Assembly: GCA_027491235.1 (NCBI GenBank)
Contig: JAIXWO010000013.1
Span: 62,001 to 126,000, forward strand
Reading direction: 5' to 3'
Length of the DNA: 64,000 nt
DNA from: Sphingomonadales bacterium
GTDB lineage: Bacteria; Pseudomonadota; Alphaproteobacteria; Sphingomonadales; Sphingomonadaceae
Made by a program: the position numbers and the translations under genes. Positions 38,687-46,328 of this stretch are shown one piece after another (within the stretch, counting starts at the first letter, position 1; each line of letters begins with the position of its first letter). The notes beneath the pieces are model-generated. The model ran no database searches, was not told the origin of the DNA, and saw only the letters and a program-made list of their open reading frames with translations.

Positions 38687-39547
38687 TCAGCCGTTCCGGC
38701 CTGAACCAAATCGCTGGATCAACCAGCTTCTGAATACGGCGATGACAGGATCAGACAGATCATCCGCGTGGAGCTTGAGATAATAGCCGTAGCCGTCTTC
38801 CATGACGGTATCGAACGGCATGAGCAGACGGCCCTGCGCGATTTCCTCTGCGAACATGTCGACGTCCCCCAGCAGGACGCCGCTGGCGGCCATCGCATAT
38901 TGAGCCGCAGCAATCGCCGTATCAAACGCAACGCCGTTTGACGTGTTGATCTGCGCCCCAATCTGGTGCGCGTAAGAAGACCAGAGCAGGTCGCGTGGCT
39001 GACCATCCAGCTTGATATGCAAAAGCTCATGCTGATCCAGAAAATCGGCCTGCGATTGGCCATCCACCGCCTTCGCCGTCTCAGGAGAGCAGAGCGGCGC
39101 CACGCGCACCATCCGCAACAAGTCTGTGACCTGATCGTCGACGTTGGGCCGGTCATATACAATCGCCATATCCAGCGCCGTTGCCGGAAGGCCGGTCACG
39201 TTTGAGCTGGACACATCCACGCGGATATCCGGATATTCGAGCCGGAAATCCCGCAAAATCGGCAAAAACTGCTGCTGGAGCAACGACGGCGGAATGTGGA
39301 TGCGGACGGTCCGCTGCGCCATCCGGTCATCGCGGATGGCGTTGATCGTCTGTTCGATACGGTCCAGGCTCTTGGTAACCACGGGAAGCAACTCAGCACC
39401 CGCAGCTGTCAGGACGAGGCCGGAGGCTTCGCGTTCAAACAACTGTTTTCCCAGCAACTCCTCAAGCCCGCTGACATGTCGGCTCATCGCGCTTTGCGAC
39501 ACCGAAAGCGCAGCCGCTCCGACGGTAAAGCTGTTGTTCTGCCCCAC
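38687..39547 (-). CDS. LysR-family regulator with no canonical start for its full HTH
   Basis: This LysR-type protein has an HTH with TVGAAALSVSQSAMSRHVSGLEELLGKQLFERE and a substrate-binding domain. The first usable start in frame is a GTG at 39547 (286 residues), which truncates helix 1 of the HTH. The same frame continues upstream through an RRWLPLNALRAFEAVGQ-type segment, the normal LysR N-terminus, back to a stop at 39653-39655, without ATG, GTG or TTG. Either it starts at a rare codon (ATT at 39595 or CTG at 39628) or it lost its start. It is divergent from the region 2 operon. Confidence 0.8.
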   Translation of the reverse strand: MGQNNSFTVGAAALSVSQSAMSRHVSGLEELLGKQLFEREASGLVLTAAGAELLPVVTKSLDRIEQTINAIRDDRMAQRTVRIHIPPSLLQQQFLPILRDFRLEYPDIRVDVSSSNVTGLPATALDMAIVYDRPNVDDQVTDLLRMVRVAPLCSPETAKAVDGQSQADFLDQHELLHIKLDGQPRDLLWSSYAHQIGAQINTSNGVAFDTAIAAAQYAMAASGVLLGDVDMFAEEIAQGRLLMPFDTVMEDGYGYYLKLHADDLSDPVIAVFRSWLIQRFGSGRNG

Positions 39548-39638
39548 AGCCTCAAACGCCCGCAGGGCATTGAGCGGGAGCCAACGGCGGTTAATTGTGC
39601 CCTTGTTTTGAATCGGACGGCCCTTCAGGGGATTAGAG

Positions 39639-39650
39639 GTGTCTGGACAC
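39639..39650. promoter_or_regulatory. Short inverted repeat in the LysR/Rieske divergent region
   Basis: GTGTC-TG-GACAC is a perfect 5-bp inverted repeat in the 211-bp divergent gap 39548-39758. If the LysR frame is extended, it lies inside the extended frame, so its role is uncertain. The gap shows no other gene and no copy of the island operator. Confidence 0.3.
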
Positions 39651-39758
39651 GATCAATAGACCGACATTTTGATATGAGGCCATGCGAAAATAACATTTTA
39701 TCGCTTTGCCCTGTTGGTTCAAGCCGAAGCTCAATCAAATTGGGAGGAGCGCTCGGCC

Positions 39759-40967
39759 GTGGATATGAAGCATATTGATGCGCTGTTTCGCGAGCGCAGA
39801 ACCGGCCACACCCTGCCCCGCGATCTTTACATCAGCCAGGACGCCTTCGATTTCGATCAGACCGCTATTTACGGCCAAAGCTGGCTGATGGCCGGCATGG
39901 AATGTGAATTGCCAAAAACGGGCAGCTACATCTCTATGATGGTTGGCAAATGGCCCGTGCTGATTGTCCGCGATAAGCAGGGCGAGATCCGCGCCTTCCA
40001 CAACAGCTGCCGCCATCGCGGTTCCGTCATCTGCCCGGTCGGCCATGGCACAGCGCCAAAGCTGGTGTGCCCTTATCACCGCTGGACCTATGATCTAGAC
40101 GGATCTCTGTTTGCCGCCGGGCGGATGGATGATGACTTTGACAAGACCACCCACGGCCTGAAGCCGATTGCCATCGAGTGTATTGCAGGTGCCGTCTACA
40201 TCTGCCTCGCGGACAATCCGTTGCCGATCGACGATTTCCGCGAGAAGTTCACGACATATGCAGGTCCGCTTAACTTCAAGGACTTGAAGCTGGCACATGA
40301 GAGCGTGCTGGTAGAAAATGCCAACTGGAAACTGGTCATGGAGAATGGCCGCGAATGCTACCATTGCGCGACGGGCCACCCGGAACTGGCCAAGACCTTC
40401 CCTGTCGGCATGTCCAAGCATTTCGACGCGCATGAAGACACGCGGGCCGAAGCCTTCGCCGCGGCGATGGATGCCGCCGGTCTGCCGCACGAGCCGGTAG
40501 AAGGCCATTGGTGGCAGGTTGCGCGCTTTGCGCTCAACGAAGGGTGCACCTCCATTTCGATGGACGGACAGCCTGTTGTGAAAAAGCCGCTGCTCACGGC
40601 CAATGGCGGCGATGTCGGCTCGATGCGTTGGGCGATTGATCCGCACCTCTTCTGCCACGCAACGTCTGACCATGTCTTCATGTTCAGCTGCATGCCGGTC
40701 AGCCCCACCGAAACGCATGTCTACAGCAAGTGGTTCGTGCATAAGGATGCCGTTGAAGGCGTTGATTATGATATTGAAAGCCTGACGCAGCTGTGGACGG
40801 TCACAAACGGCCAGGACAAAGCTCTGGCTGAAAACAACCACGCCGGTATCAACAGCCCCGGTTACACGCCGGGTCCCTATTCCAACGATGCAGAGATGCT
40901 CGCGCGCCGGTTTACCGACTGGTATTGTGATGTCTCGCGGGCTTATATTGACGCCCATGTCAAATAA
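39759..40967 (+). CDS. Rieske oxygenase of the GbcA/CntA quaternary-amine type
   Basis: This 402-residue oxygenase has Cys84-x-His86-x17-Cys104-x-x-His107 and a catalytic segment ENGRECYHCATGHPEL with the ECYHC...HPE pattern of quaternary-ammonium oxygenases (GbcA, stachydrine demethylase, CntA-like). A GTG at 39759 is the best start because TGGGAGGA lies about 10 bp upstream; the ATG at 39765 is the alternative. It should oxidatively remove an N-methyl group or cleave a quaternary amine. It opens the region 2 operon; a reductase is absent from the window. Confidence 0.92.
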   Translation: MDMKHIDALFRERRTGHTLPRDLYISQDAFDFDQTAIYGQSWLMAGMECELPKTGSYISMMVGKWPVLIVRDKQGEIRAFHNSCRHRGSVICPVGHGTAPKLVCPYHRWTYDLDGSLFAAGRMDDDFDKTTHGLKPIAIECIAGAVYICLADNPLPIDDFREKFTTYAGPLNFKDLKLAHESVLVENANWKLVMENGRECYHCATGHPELAKTFPVGMSKHFDAHEDTRAEAFAAAMDAAGLPHEPVEGHWWQVARFALNEGCTSISMDGQPVVKKPLLTANGGDVGSMRWAIDPHLFCHATSDHVFMFSCMPVSPTETHVYSKWFVHKDAVEGVDYDIESLTQLWTVTNGQDKALAENNHAGINSPGYTPGPYSNDAEMLARRFTDWYCDVSRAYIDAHVK

Positions 40968-42216
40968 ACGGCCCGGGGATTTCCGCCCCGAAACACTCGC
41001 AGTCGCCTACGGATACGACCCGCAATTGGGGATGGGTGCGGCCAAGCCGCCTATCTTCATGACGTCGACCTTTGTGTATCCGTCCGCACAGCATGCCAAA
41101 TATGTGCATGAGGCTTATTTTGACGGCACCGGCCCGCTGGTTGGGGAAACCAACCATATCTATTCGCGGCTGGGCCATCCCGGCCTCGATTTTCTGGAAG
41201 CGCGCCTCGCTGCGATTGATGGCGCGGAAGACGCTGTTGCCTATTGCAGCGGCATGGCTGCACATTCCAGCATCGCGCTCGCTTATCTGCGCAGCGGCGA
41301 CAGCGTGTTGCACGGTCGCCCAATCTATGGCGGCGTCGATTTTCTCTACAACACCATGATGCCGCAATTCGGCACCCACCCCACCGCCTATTTGGACGGC
41401 ACAGATGAAGATGGCGTGCGCGCTGCCGCCGAAGAGGCCATGGCCAAAGGTCCGCTGAAGCTCATCATCGCCGAAACACCGGCCAACCCGACGGCCGCTA
41501 TTGTCGATCTCGACCTCATGGTCCGCATCGCCGATGAAGTGGGCGCAAAGCAGGGCCACCGCCCGCTGGTCGTGGTCGACAACACCCTGCTCGGCCCCTT
41601 TTCCCAGCGGCCGATTTCGCACGGGGTTGATCTGTGCATGACCTCGCTCACCAAATATTGCGGCGGGCATAGCGATCTTCTGGCGGGCGGGATTTCCGGC
41701 CGGAAAGAACTGATCGATCAGCTGAAATTGCAGCGGACGACTTGGGGCAATCATCTTGACCCCTATACGTCTTGGCTTGTGCTGCGATCGATGGAGTCCG
41801 TCGCGGTGCGCACCGAACGTGCGATGAGCAATGCGCGCGGGGTCGCCGAGTTTTTGCGTGACCACCCCAAGGTCGCCGGTGTTACCTATCTTGGTTTTCT
41901 CGAGCCCGGCACACGGGGCCGCGCCGTATACGACAAGCAGTGCAAGGCGGCGGGCTCAACCTTCTCCTTCCACTTGCATGGTGGCGAGGCCGAAGCCTTC
42001 CGCATGCTCGACCAACTTCAACTGATGAAGGTGGCTGTCAGCCTTGGCGGATCAGAGACGCTGATCTGCCATTCCGCCAGCACCACGCATTATGCCGTGC
42101 CGCGCGAACAGCGGCTGGCAGGCGGTATTACCGATGGCACCATCCGCCTTTCGGTGGGGCTGGAACATATTGACGACCTGATCGCCGATCTGGCGCAGGC
42201 ATTAGAGGCAGTGTAA
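40957..42216 (+). CDS. Cys/Met-metabolism PLP-dependent enzyme (gamma-lyase/synthase type)
   Basis: This 419-residue PLP enzyme of the cystathionine gamma-synthase/methionine gamma-lyase family has IYSRLGHP, AYCSGMAAHSS, the Asp208 of VVDNT and the PLP-binding Lys233 in TSLTKYCGGHSD. The family does gamma- or beta-elimination and replacement on amino acids with a leaving group. It starts inside the 3' end of the Rieske gene (11-bp overlap). Why such a lyase sits with N-demethylation enzymes is unclear; the substrate may contain a gamma-leaving group. Confidence 0.9.
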   Translation: MSNKRPGDFRPETLAVAYGYDPQLGMGAAKPPIFMTSTFVYPSAQHAKYVHEAYFDGTGPLVGETNHIYSRLGHPGLDFLEARLAAIDGAEDAVAYCSGMAAHSSIALAYLRSGDSVLHGRPIYGGVDFLYNTMMPQFGTHPTAYLDGTDEDGVRAAAEEAMAKGPLKLIIAETPANPTAAIVDLDLMVRIADEVGAKQGHRPLVVVDNTLLGPFSQRPISHGVDLCMTSLTKYCGGHSDLLAGGISGRKELIDQLKLQRTTWGNHLDPYTSWLVLRSMESVAVRTERAMSNARGVAEFLRDHPKVAGVTYLGFLEPGTRGRAVYDKQCKAAGSTFSFHLHGGEAEAFRMLDQLQLMKVAVSLGGSETLICHSASTTHYAVPREQRLAGGITDGTIRLSVGLEHIDDLIADLAQALEAV

Positions 42217-43679
42217 TGGAACTGAACTTTACAGGTACCGATATCTGTGCCGTCAACGGCACCAGAAGCGCTCCCGAAGCCCGCTACGATGTCGTCGTGG
42301 TTGGTGCAGGGCCGAGCGGCATTGCCGCCGCAGTTGAACATGCAACGGCTGGCAAGTCTGTCCTGCTGGTCGATGAGAACCCTGTTTCCGGCGCGTTGAT
42401 GGGCAATGACACGCCGCTCTATTTCGGCGGACGGATGACAGCGGCCACCCAGAATAGCGAACGTATGCTCGAAGCGATCTTCATGAGCATGCCGGACCTT
42501 GAAAAGGCGATGGACGCGGGCGCGGAACTGTTGCTGGGCACTACAGCCTGGGGCGTTTACCGCAATGGTCCCGGCGTCGCGAGCTTGCCTGATCAGGTCG
42601 TTGGCCTTGCCGATGCTGAACGCTCTTGGATGGTTGGCTTTGGCACGATTGTGCTGGCCACCGGCGCCCGTGATCTGGCGATGGCCTTCCCCGGATGGAA
42701 CCAGCCCGGCGTCATGGGCGCTGCCGCCCTGCAGATGCTGCTGACCCGCTACGATGCCTTTGCCGGACGCCGCGTGCTGGTGCTCGGTTCGCATGATCTG
42801 GCGCTGGAGACTGCCTTGGTCGCGCAGGCCCGTGGCATTGAAGTCGCTGGCCTCATCGAAGTGCGCGATGTGCCGCAGGGCAGCGCTGATCTGGTCGCAC
42901 AAGTCAAAGCTGCTGGCATCTCGATTACCTGCGGCACCACGATTGCGTCGGCCAAGGGCGGGATTGACGGCGTTGAATCCGCGACGCTGACATCGGGTGA
43001 AACCATTGCCTGCGACACGGTCTGCGTCGCGATTGGCCTTGTCCCCTCCATTGAGCTGGTCGATGCTATGCACGGCCCGCGTGCGCTCAACCCGACACGC
43101 GGCGGCTATGTTCCTGCAGGGGAAGCCAGTGTCATTGCTGTCGGCGATTGTGCGGGGCTCAACGATAGCGGCTTTGATCATATCGCCTACCGGATGGACT
43201 GGATGCGCGCGCTGACTGCCGTCACGACGAATGACACCATCATTTGTCAGTGCGAGGAAGTCACACGGGCGGATCTAATCGGTATCCAGCCGCCAAATTA
43301 TCTGCCCCGCCCCGCTGCCATGTGTGCGCGGTCATTGGAAACACTGCTGAAGGATGGCCCCGCCAACCCTGACCAGATCAAGCGCCTGACCCGCTCGGGC
43401 ATGGGCGTGTGCCAAGGCCGCCGCTGCCGCGATCAGGTGGCGATGCTGCTGGCGCTGGAATCCGGCACGCCCTACGGCACCATTCCACTGGCCAGCCACC
43501 GCGCGCCGGTCCGTCCGCTTCCGCTTAAGATTTTGGCCGAGTGGGATGAACCCGCGGAAATGGAAGCCGCATGGGATGTGTGGTTCGGTATTCCAACACA
43601 ATGGGTGCCTGTCGAAGATATCGGCACGCCGTATCAGGATGAGCATCGCGAGATGCTCTACACGGGGATGTACAAATGA
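42216..43679 (+). CDS. FAD/NAD(P) oxidoreductase with C-terminal BFD-like [2Fe-2S] domain (OoxA/HcnB-like)
   Basis: This 487-residue flavoprotein has the N-terminal VVVGAGPSGIAAAVEHATAGKSVLLVDE, an ATGARD motif, VIAVGDCAGL and a C-terminal BFD-like [2Fe-2S] region with ICQCEE and CQGRRC. That layout matches the alpha subunits of octopine/nopaline oxidase, hydrogen cyanide synthase and D-hydroxyproline dehydrogenase. The small Fer2 gamma subunit usually found with them is not present nearby. It overlaps both neighbours (TAATG and ATGA), suggesting a complex with the protein at 43676. Confidence 0.88.
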   Translation: MELNFTGTDICAVNGTRSAPEARYDVVVVGAGPSGIAAAVEHATAGKSVLLVDENPVSGALMGNDTPLYFGGRMTAATQNSERMLEAIFMSMPDLEKAMDAGAELLLGTTAWGVYRNGPGVASLPDQVVGLADAERSWMVGFGTIVLATGARDLAMAFPGWNQPGVMGAAALQMLLTRYDAFAGRRVLVLGSHDLALETALVAQARGIEVAGLIEVRDVPQGSADLVAQVKAAGISITCGTTIASAKGGIDGVESATLTSGETIACDTVCVAIGLVPSIELVDAMHGPRALNPTRGGYVPAGEASVIAVGDCAGLNDSGFDHIAYRMDWMRALTAVTTNDTIICQCEEVTRADLIGIQPPNYLPRPAAMCARSLETLLKDGPANPDQIKRLTRSGMGVCQGRRCRDQVAMLLALESGTPYGTIPLASHRAPVRPLPLKILAEWDEPAEMEAAWDVWFGIPTQWVPVEDIGTPYQDEHREMLYTGMYK

Positions 43680-44812
43680 GCGGGTCAGAAGTTGTCATCG
43701 TTGGCGGTGGCGTCACTGGCCTGAGCGCCGGTTGGTGGCTCGCGCGGTCGGGCGTGAAGGTCACAGTGCTCGACAAGTTCATCGTCGGCTGGGAAGCCTC
43801 GGGCCGCAATGGCGGCGGCGCATCGCATTATGCGAGCCCGCTCTTCGATGAAGAACAGCGCCTTTGGCCGCAAATGGATGAACTGCTCGGCTATCCGACC
43901 GAGCACCGTAAGGGCCGCATCCTGATTGCCATGACGGAACGTCAGTGGGAGCAATATCGCTTCATCGCCGAACGCCACAAGCGGCTCGACCACCCGGTTG
44001 AACTGCTCGACGTCAAACAGATTCAGGAAGCCGTGCCGCTGGCCGGAGACAATTCCTTTGGCGGCATCCACTATAAGTTCGGTGGCCATGCCAACCCGCA
44101 GCGCAGTGTGCAGGCCTATGCCTGGGCGTTGCAGGATCTGGGCGGCAAGATCATCCAGCACAGCCCTGTGACGGGCTTTGAAACGGCGGGCGGCAAGGTG
44201 ACGGCGGTGAAGACGGCCAATGCCACTTATGGCTGTGACTCCGTGGTCGTCGCCGCAGGGCCGCAAATCCCGCAGTTGATGGCGCAGTTGGGCGTGGATG
44301 TGCCGCTGGCCGCTGCGCGCGCGGAAATGATCATCACAGAGCCTGCCCCAATGATGCCGCTCGGCGGTGTCGATGGCCATAAAATCTATGGTCGACAGAC
44401 GCTGCGCGGCAACCTTGCTTATGGTGGCGGCCCGCATGAATGGCTGGATGTGGATGCAACCGGCCCTGCCGCGCGTCCCTCCACTCCGCTGGCCCGCAAC
44501 CTCGCAAAGCGTCTTGCAGAGATGCTGCCAAAGGCCGCGCACCTCAACGTCATCCGCAGCTGGGCGGGCGTGATTGAAAACTCGCCTGATGGCCGTCCGA
44601 TCATCGACCGGCTGACCAGTCCGGACAATGTCGTCGTCGCCTCCATGTCGAGCGTGGGCTTTGGCCTGTCGCCTGCATCGGGCCATGCGATCCGCGACCT
44701 TGTGATCGACGGCAAATGCTCCTTTGCGGACATTGATCTCCTGAAGCTGTCGCGCTTTGACGGGTTGGAAAAAGACTGGCGTGAGAAGCGCGGGTGGATG
44801 CCCATTTCATGA
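43676..44812 (+). CDS. FAD-dependent oxidoreductase, D-amino-acid-oxidase fold (OoxB/HcnC-like)
   Basis: This 378-residue flavoprotein starts with VVIVGGGVTGLSAGWWLARSG and has RNGGGASHYA, the DAO-fold flavin contacts, and a late NSPDGRPIIDRL and GHAIRDLVIDG. It is of the DAO/sarcosine-oxidase-beta type, likely the catalytic beta subunit partnered with the protein at 42216. It should oxidise a secondary or tertiary amine (imino- or N-methyl-amino acid). It overlaps both neighbours by 4 bp. Confidence 0.9.
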   Translation: MSGSEVVIVGGGVTGLSAGWWLARSGVKVTVLDKFIVGWEASGRNGGGASHYASPLFDEEQRLWPQMDELLGYPTEHRKGRILIAMTERQWEQYRFIAERHKRLDHPVELLDVKQIQEAVPLAGDNSFGGIHYKFGGHANPQRSVQAYAWALQDLGGKIIQHSPVTGFETAGGKVTAVKTANATYGCDSVVVAAGPQIPQLMAQLGVDVPLAAARAEMIITEPAPMMPLGGVDGHKIYGRQTLRGNLAYGGGPHEWLDVDATGPAARPSTPLARNLAKRLAEMLPKAAHLNVIRSWAGVIENSPDGRPIIDRLTSPDNVVVASMSSVGFGLSPASGHAIRDLVIDGKCSFADIDLLKLSRFDGLEKDWREKRGWMPIS

Positions 44813-46065
44813 GCCGATATTCGGCGCTTGGATTGCTGCGCGGCGCCCTGAACGGGCAAAAGCATTGGCAACCGGCATGGCGCGATCCGGAACCCAAGTC
44901 CCATTACGACATCATCATCATTGGTGGTGGCGGGCATGGCTTGGCGACCGCTTATTATCTGGCCAAGGTCCATGGGCTGCGCAACATCGCGGTCTTGGAA
45001 AAAGGCTGGCTTGGCGGCGGCAATACCGGGCGCAACACCACGATTGTCCGTTCCAATTACCGGCTGGAGCCGCTGCATAACCTGTTCGAATTTGGTCTGA
45101 AGTTGTGGCACGGGTTGAGCGATGAGCTGAACTATAACGTCATGTTCAGCCCGCGTGGGGCCATGTTCCTCGGCCATAGCGATGCCGATATGGTCAAGCT
45201 CGCTGAACGCGGCGATGCGATGCGCTGCGACGGCATTGACGCCGATCTGATGACGCGGGATGAAGTCGCCAAGCTGGAGCCGCTGCTCGATATGTCGCGC
45301 GATGCTCGCTTTCCCATTCAGGGCGGACTGATCCAGCGGCGTGGCGGATCTGCGCGGCATGATGCCGTTGCCTGGGGCTATGCACGCGGGGCAGACAGCT
45401 TTGGCGTCGACATCATCCAGAAGTGCGAAGTCACAGGCTTTGTGCGTGATGGCAATGCCGTGGTCGGCGTGGAAACGACGCGTGGCCGCATTGGTGCCGG
45501 ACGCGTCGGCATTTGCGTGGCCGGTCATAGCGGCCATGTCGCGGCTATGGCGGGGCTGAAACTGCCGGTGGAATCACAGACTCTGCAGGCGATGGTGACC
45601 GAAGGCGTGAAGCCGATGATCAACAGCGTGATCATGTCGCAATCGCTGCATTGCTATATCAGCCAGTCAGACAAGGGCGGCATCGTCTTTGGCGGCGACC
45701 CGGACAATTGGCCCAGCTATGCCCAGCGCGGCCACCCCATGGTGATGGAAGGCGCCGTCGCCCAGGGTCTTGCCCTTGTGCCCGCCCTCTCCCGCCTGCG
45801 GATGGTGCGCACCTGGAGCGGCGTGACGGATATGAGCTTTGATGGCGCGCCGATCATCGGTGAAACGCCGGTGCCCAACCTCTATATCAATGGCGGCTGG
45901 TGCTATGGCGGCTTCAAGGCGACGCCCGCCTCCGGCTGGACCTATGCCCACACACTGGCGACGGGCAAGCCACACCCGCTCAACGCCCCCTTCTCGCTCG
46001 ACCGGTTTGAACGCGGCGCAACCATTGATGAAACGGGGAGCGGCCCGATGCCGAATAGCCGCTAA
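44809..46065 (+). CDS. soxB: Sarcosine oxidase subunit beta (first set)
   Basis: This 418-residue flavoprotein has IIIIGGGGHGLATAYYLAKVHG, LGGGNTGRNTTIVRSNYR and a late GWCYGGFKATPASGWTYA, as in heterotetrameric sarcosine oxidase beta. It starts in ATGA overlap with the preceding gene and ends one base inside soxD. The beta subunit oxidises sarcosine-like secondary amines at FAD. It belongs to a complete soxBDAG set. Confidence 0.93.
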   Translation: MSRYSALGLLRGALNGQKHWQPAWRDPEPKSHYDIIIIGGGGHGLATAYYLAKVHGLRNIAVLEKGWLGGGNTGRNTTIVRSNYRLEPLHNLFEFGLKLWHGLSDELNYNVMFSPRGAMFLGHSDADMVKLAERGDAMRCDGIDADLMTRDEVAKLEPLLDMSRDARFPIQGGLIQRRGGSARHDAVAWGYARGADSFGVDIIQKCEVTGFVRDGNAVVGVETTRGRIGAGRVGICVAGHSGHVAAMAGLKLPVESQTLQAMVTEGVKPMINSVIMSQSLHCYISQSDKGGIVFGGDPDNWPSYAQRGHPMVMEGAVAQGLALVPALSRLRMVRTWSGVTDMSFDGAPIIGETPVPNLYINGGWCYGGFKATPASGWTYAHTLATGKPHPLNAPFSLDRFERGATIDETGSGPMPNSR

Positions 46066-46328
46066 TGATGCAGATCACGTGCCCGCATTGCGGCCCAAGG
46101 GCGCAATCCGAATTCATCTATGAGCGAACGGTTGATTCCGTCGTGCCGCTGGACGCAGCGCCCGAGCAGGCGATGGCAACCCTTTTTGCGCGCACCAACC
46201 CCCGCGGCGTGGATGAAGAAATCTGGCGCCACACCTATGGCTGCCGGGCATGGCTGATCATGACCCGCCACCGCGTTACCAATGAGATTTCGGCCACACG
46301 GGCAGTCGGACCGGAGGCCCTACCATGA
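46065..46328 (+). CDS. soxD: Sarcosine oxidase subunit delta (first set)
   Basis: This 87-residue protein has the zinc ligands CPHCG near the N-terminus and a later HTYGC (His-x3-Cys), as in sarcosine oxidase delta. The gene overlaps soxB by one base and soxA by 4 bp. The subunit structurally supports the heterotetramer. Confidence 0.93.
   Translation: MMQITCPHCGPRAQSEFIYERTVDSVVPLDAAPEQAMATLFARTNPRGVDEEIWRHTYGCRAWLIMTRHRVTNEISATRAVGPEALP

Noticed and set aside
39559-39758. Island operator or ATTA-N7-TAAT box for the region 2 operon
   Set aside because: Neither element is present in the divergent gap, so this operon seems to be under different control.
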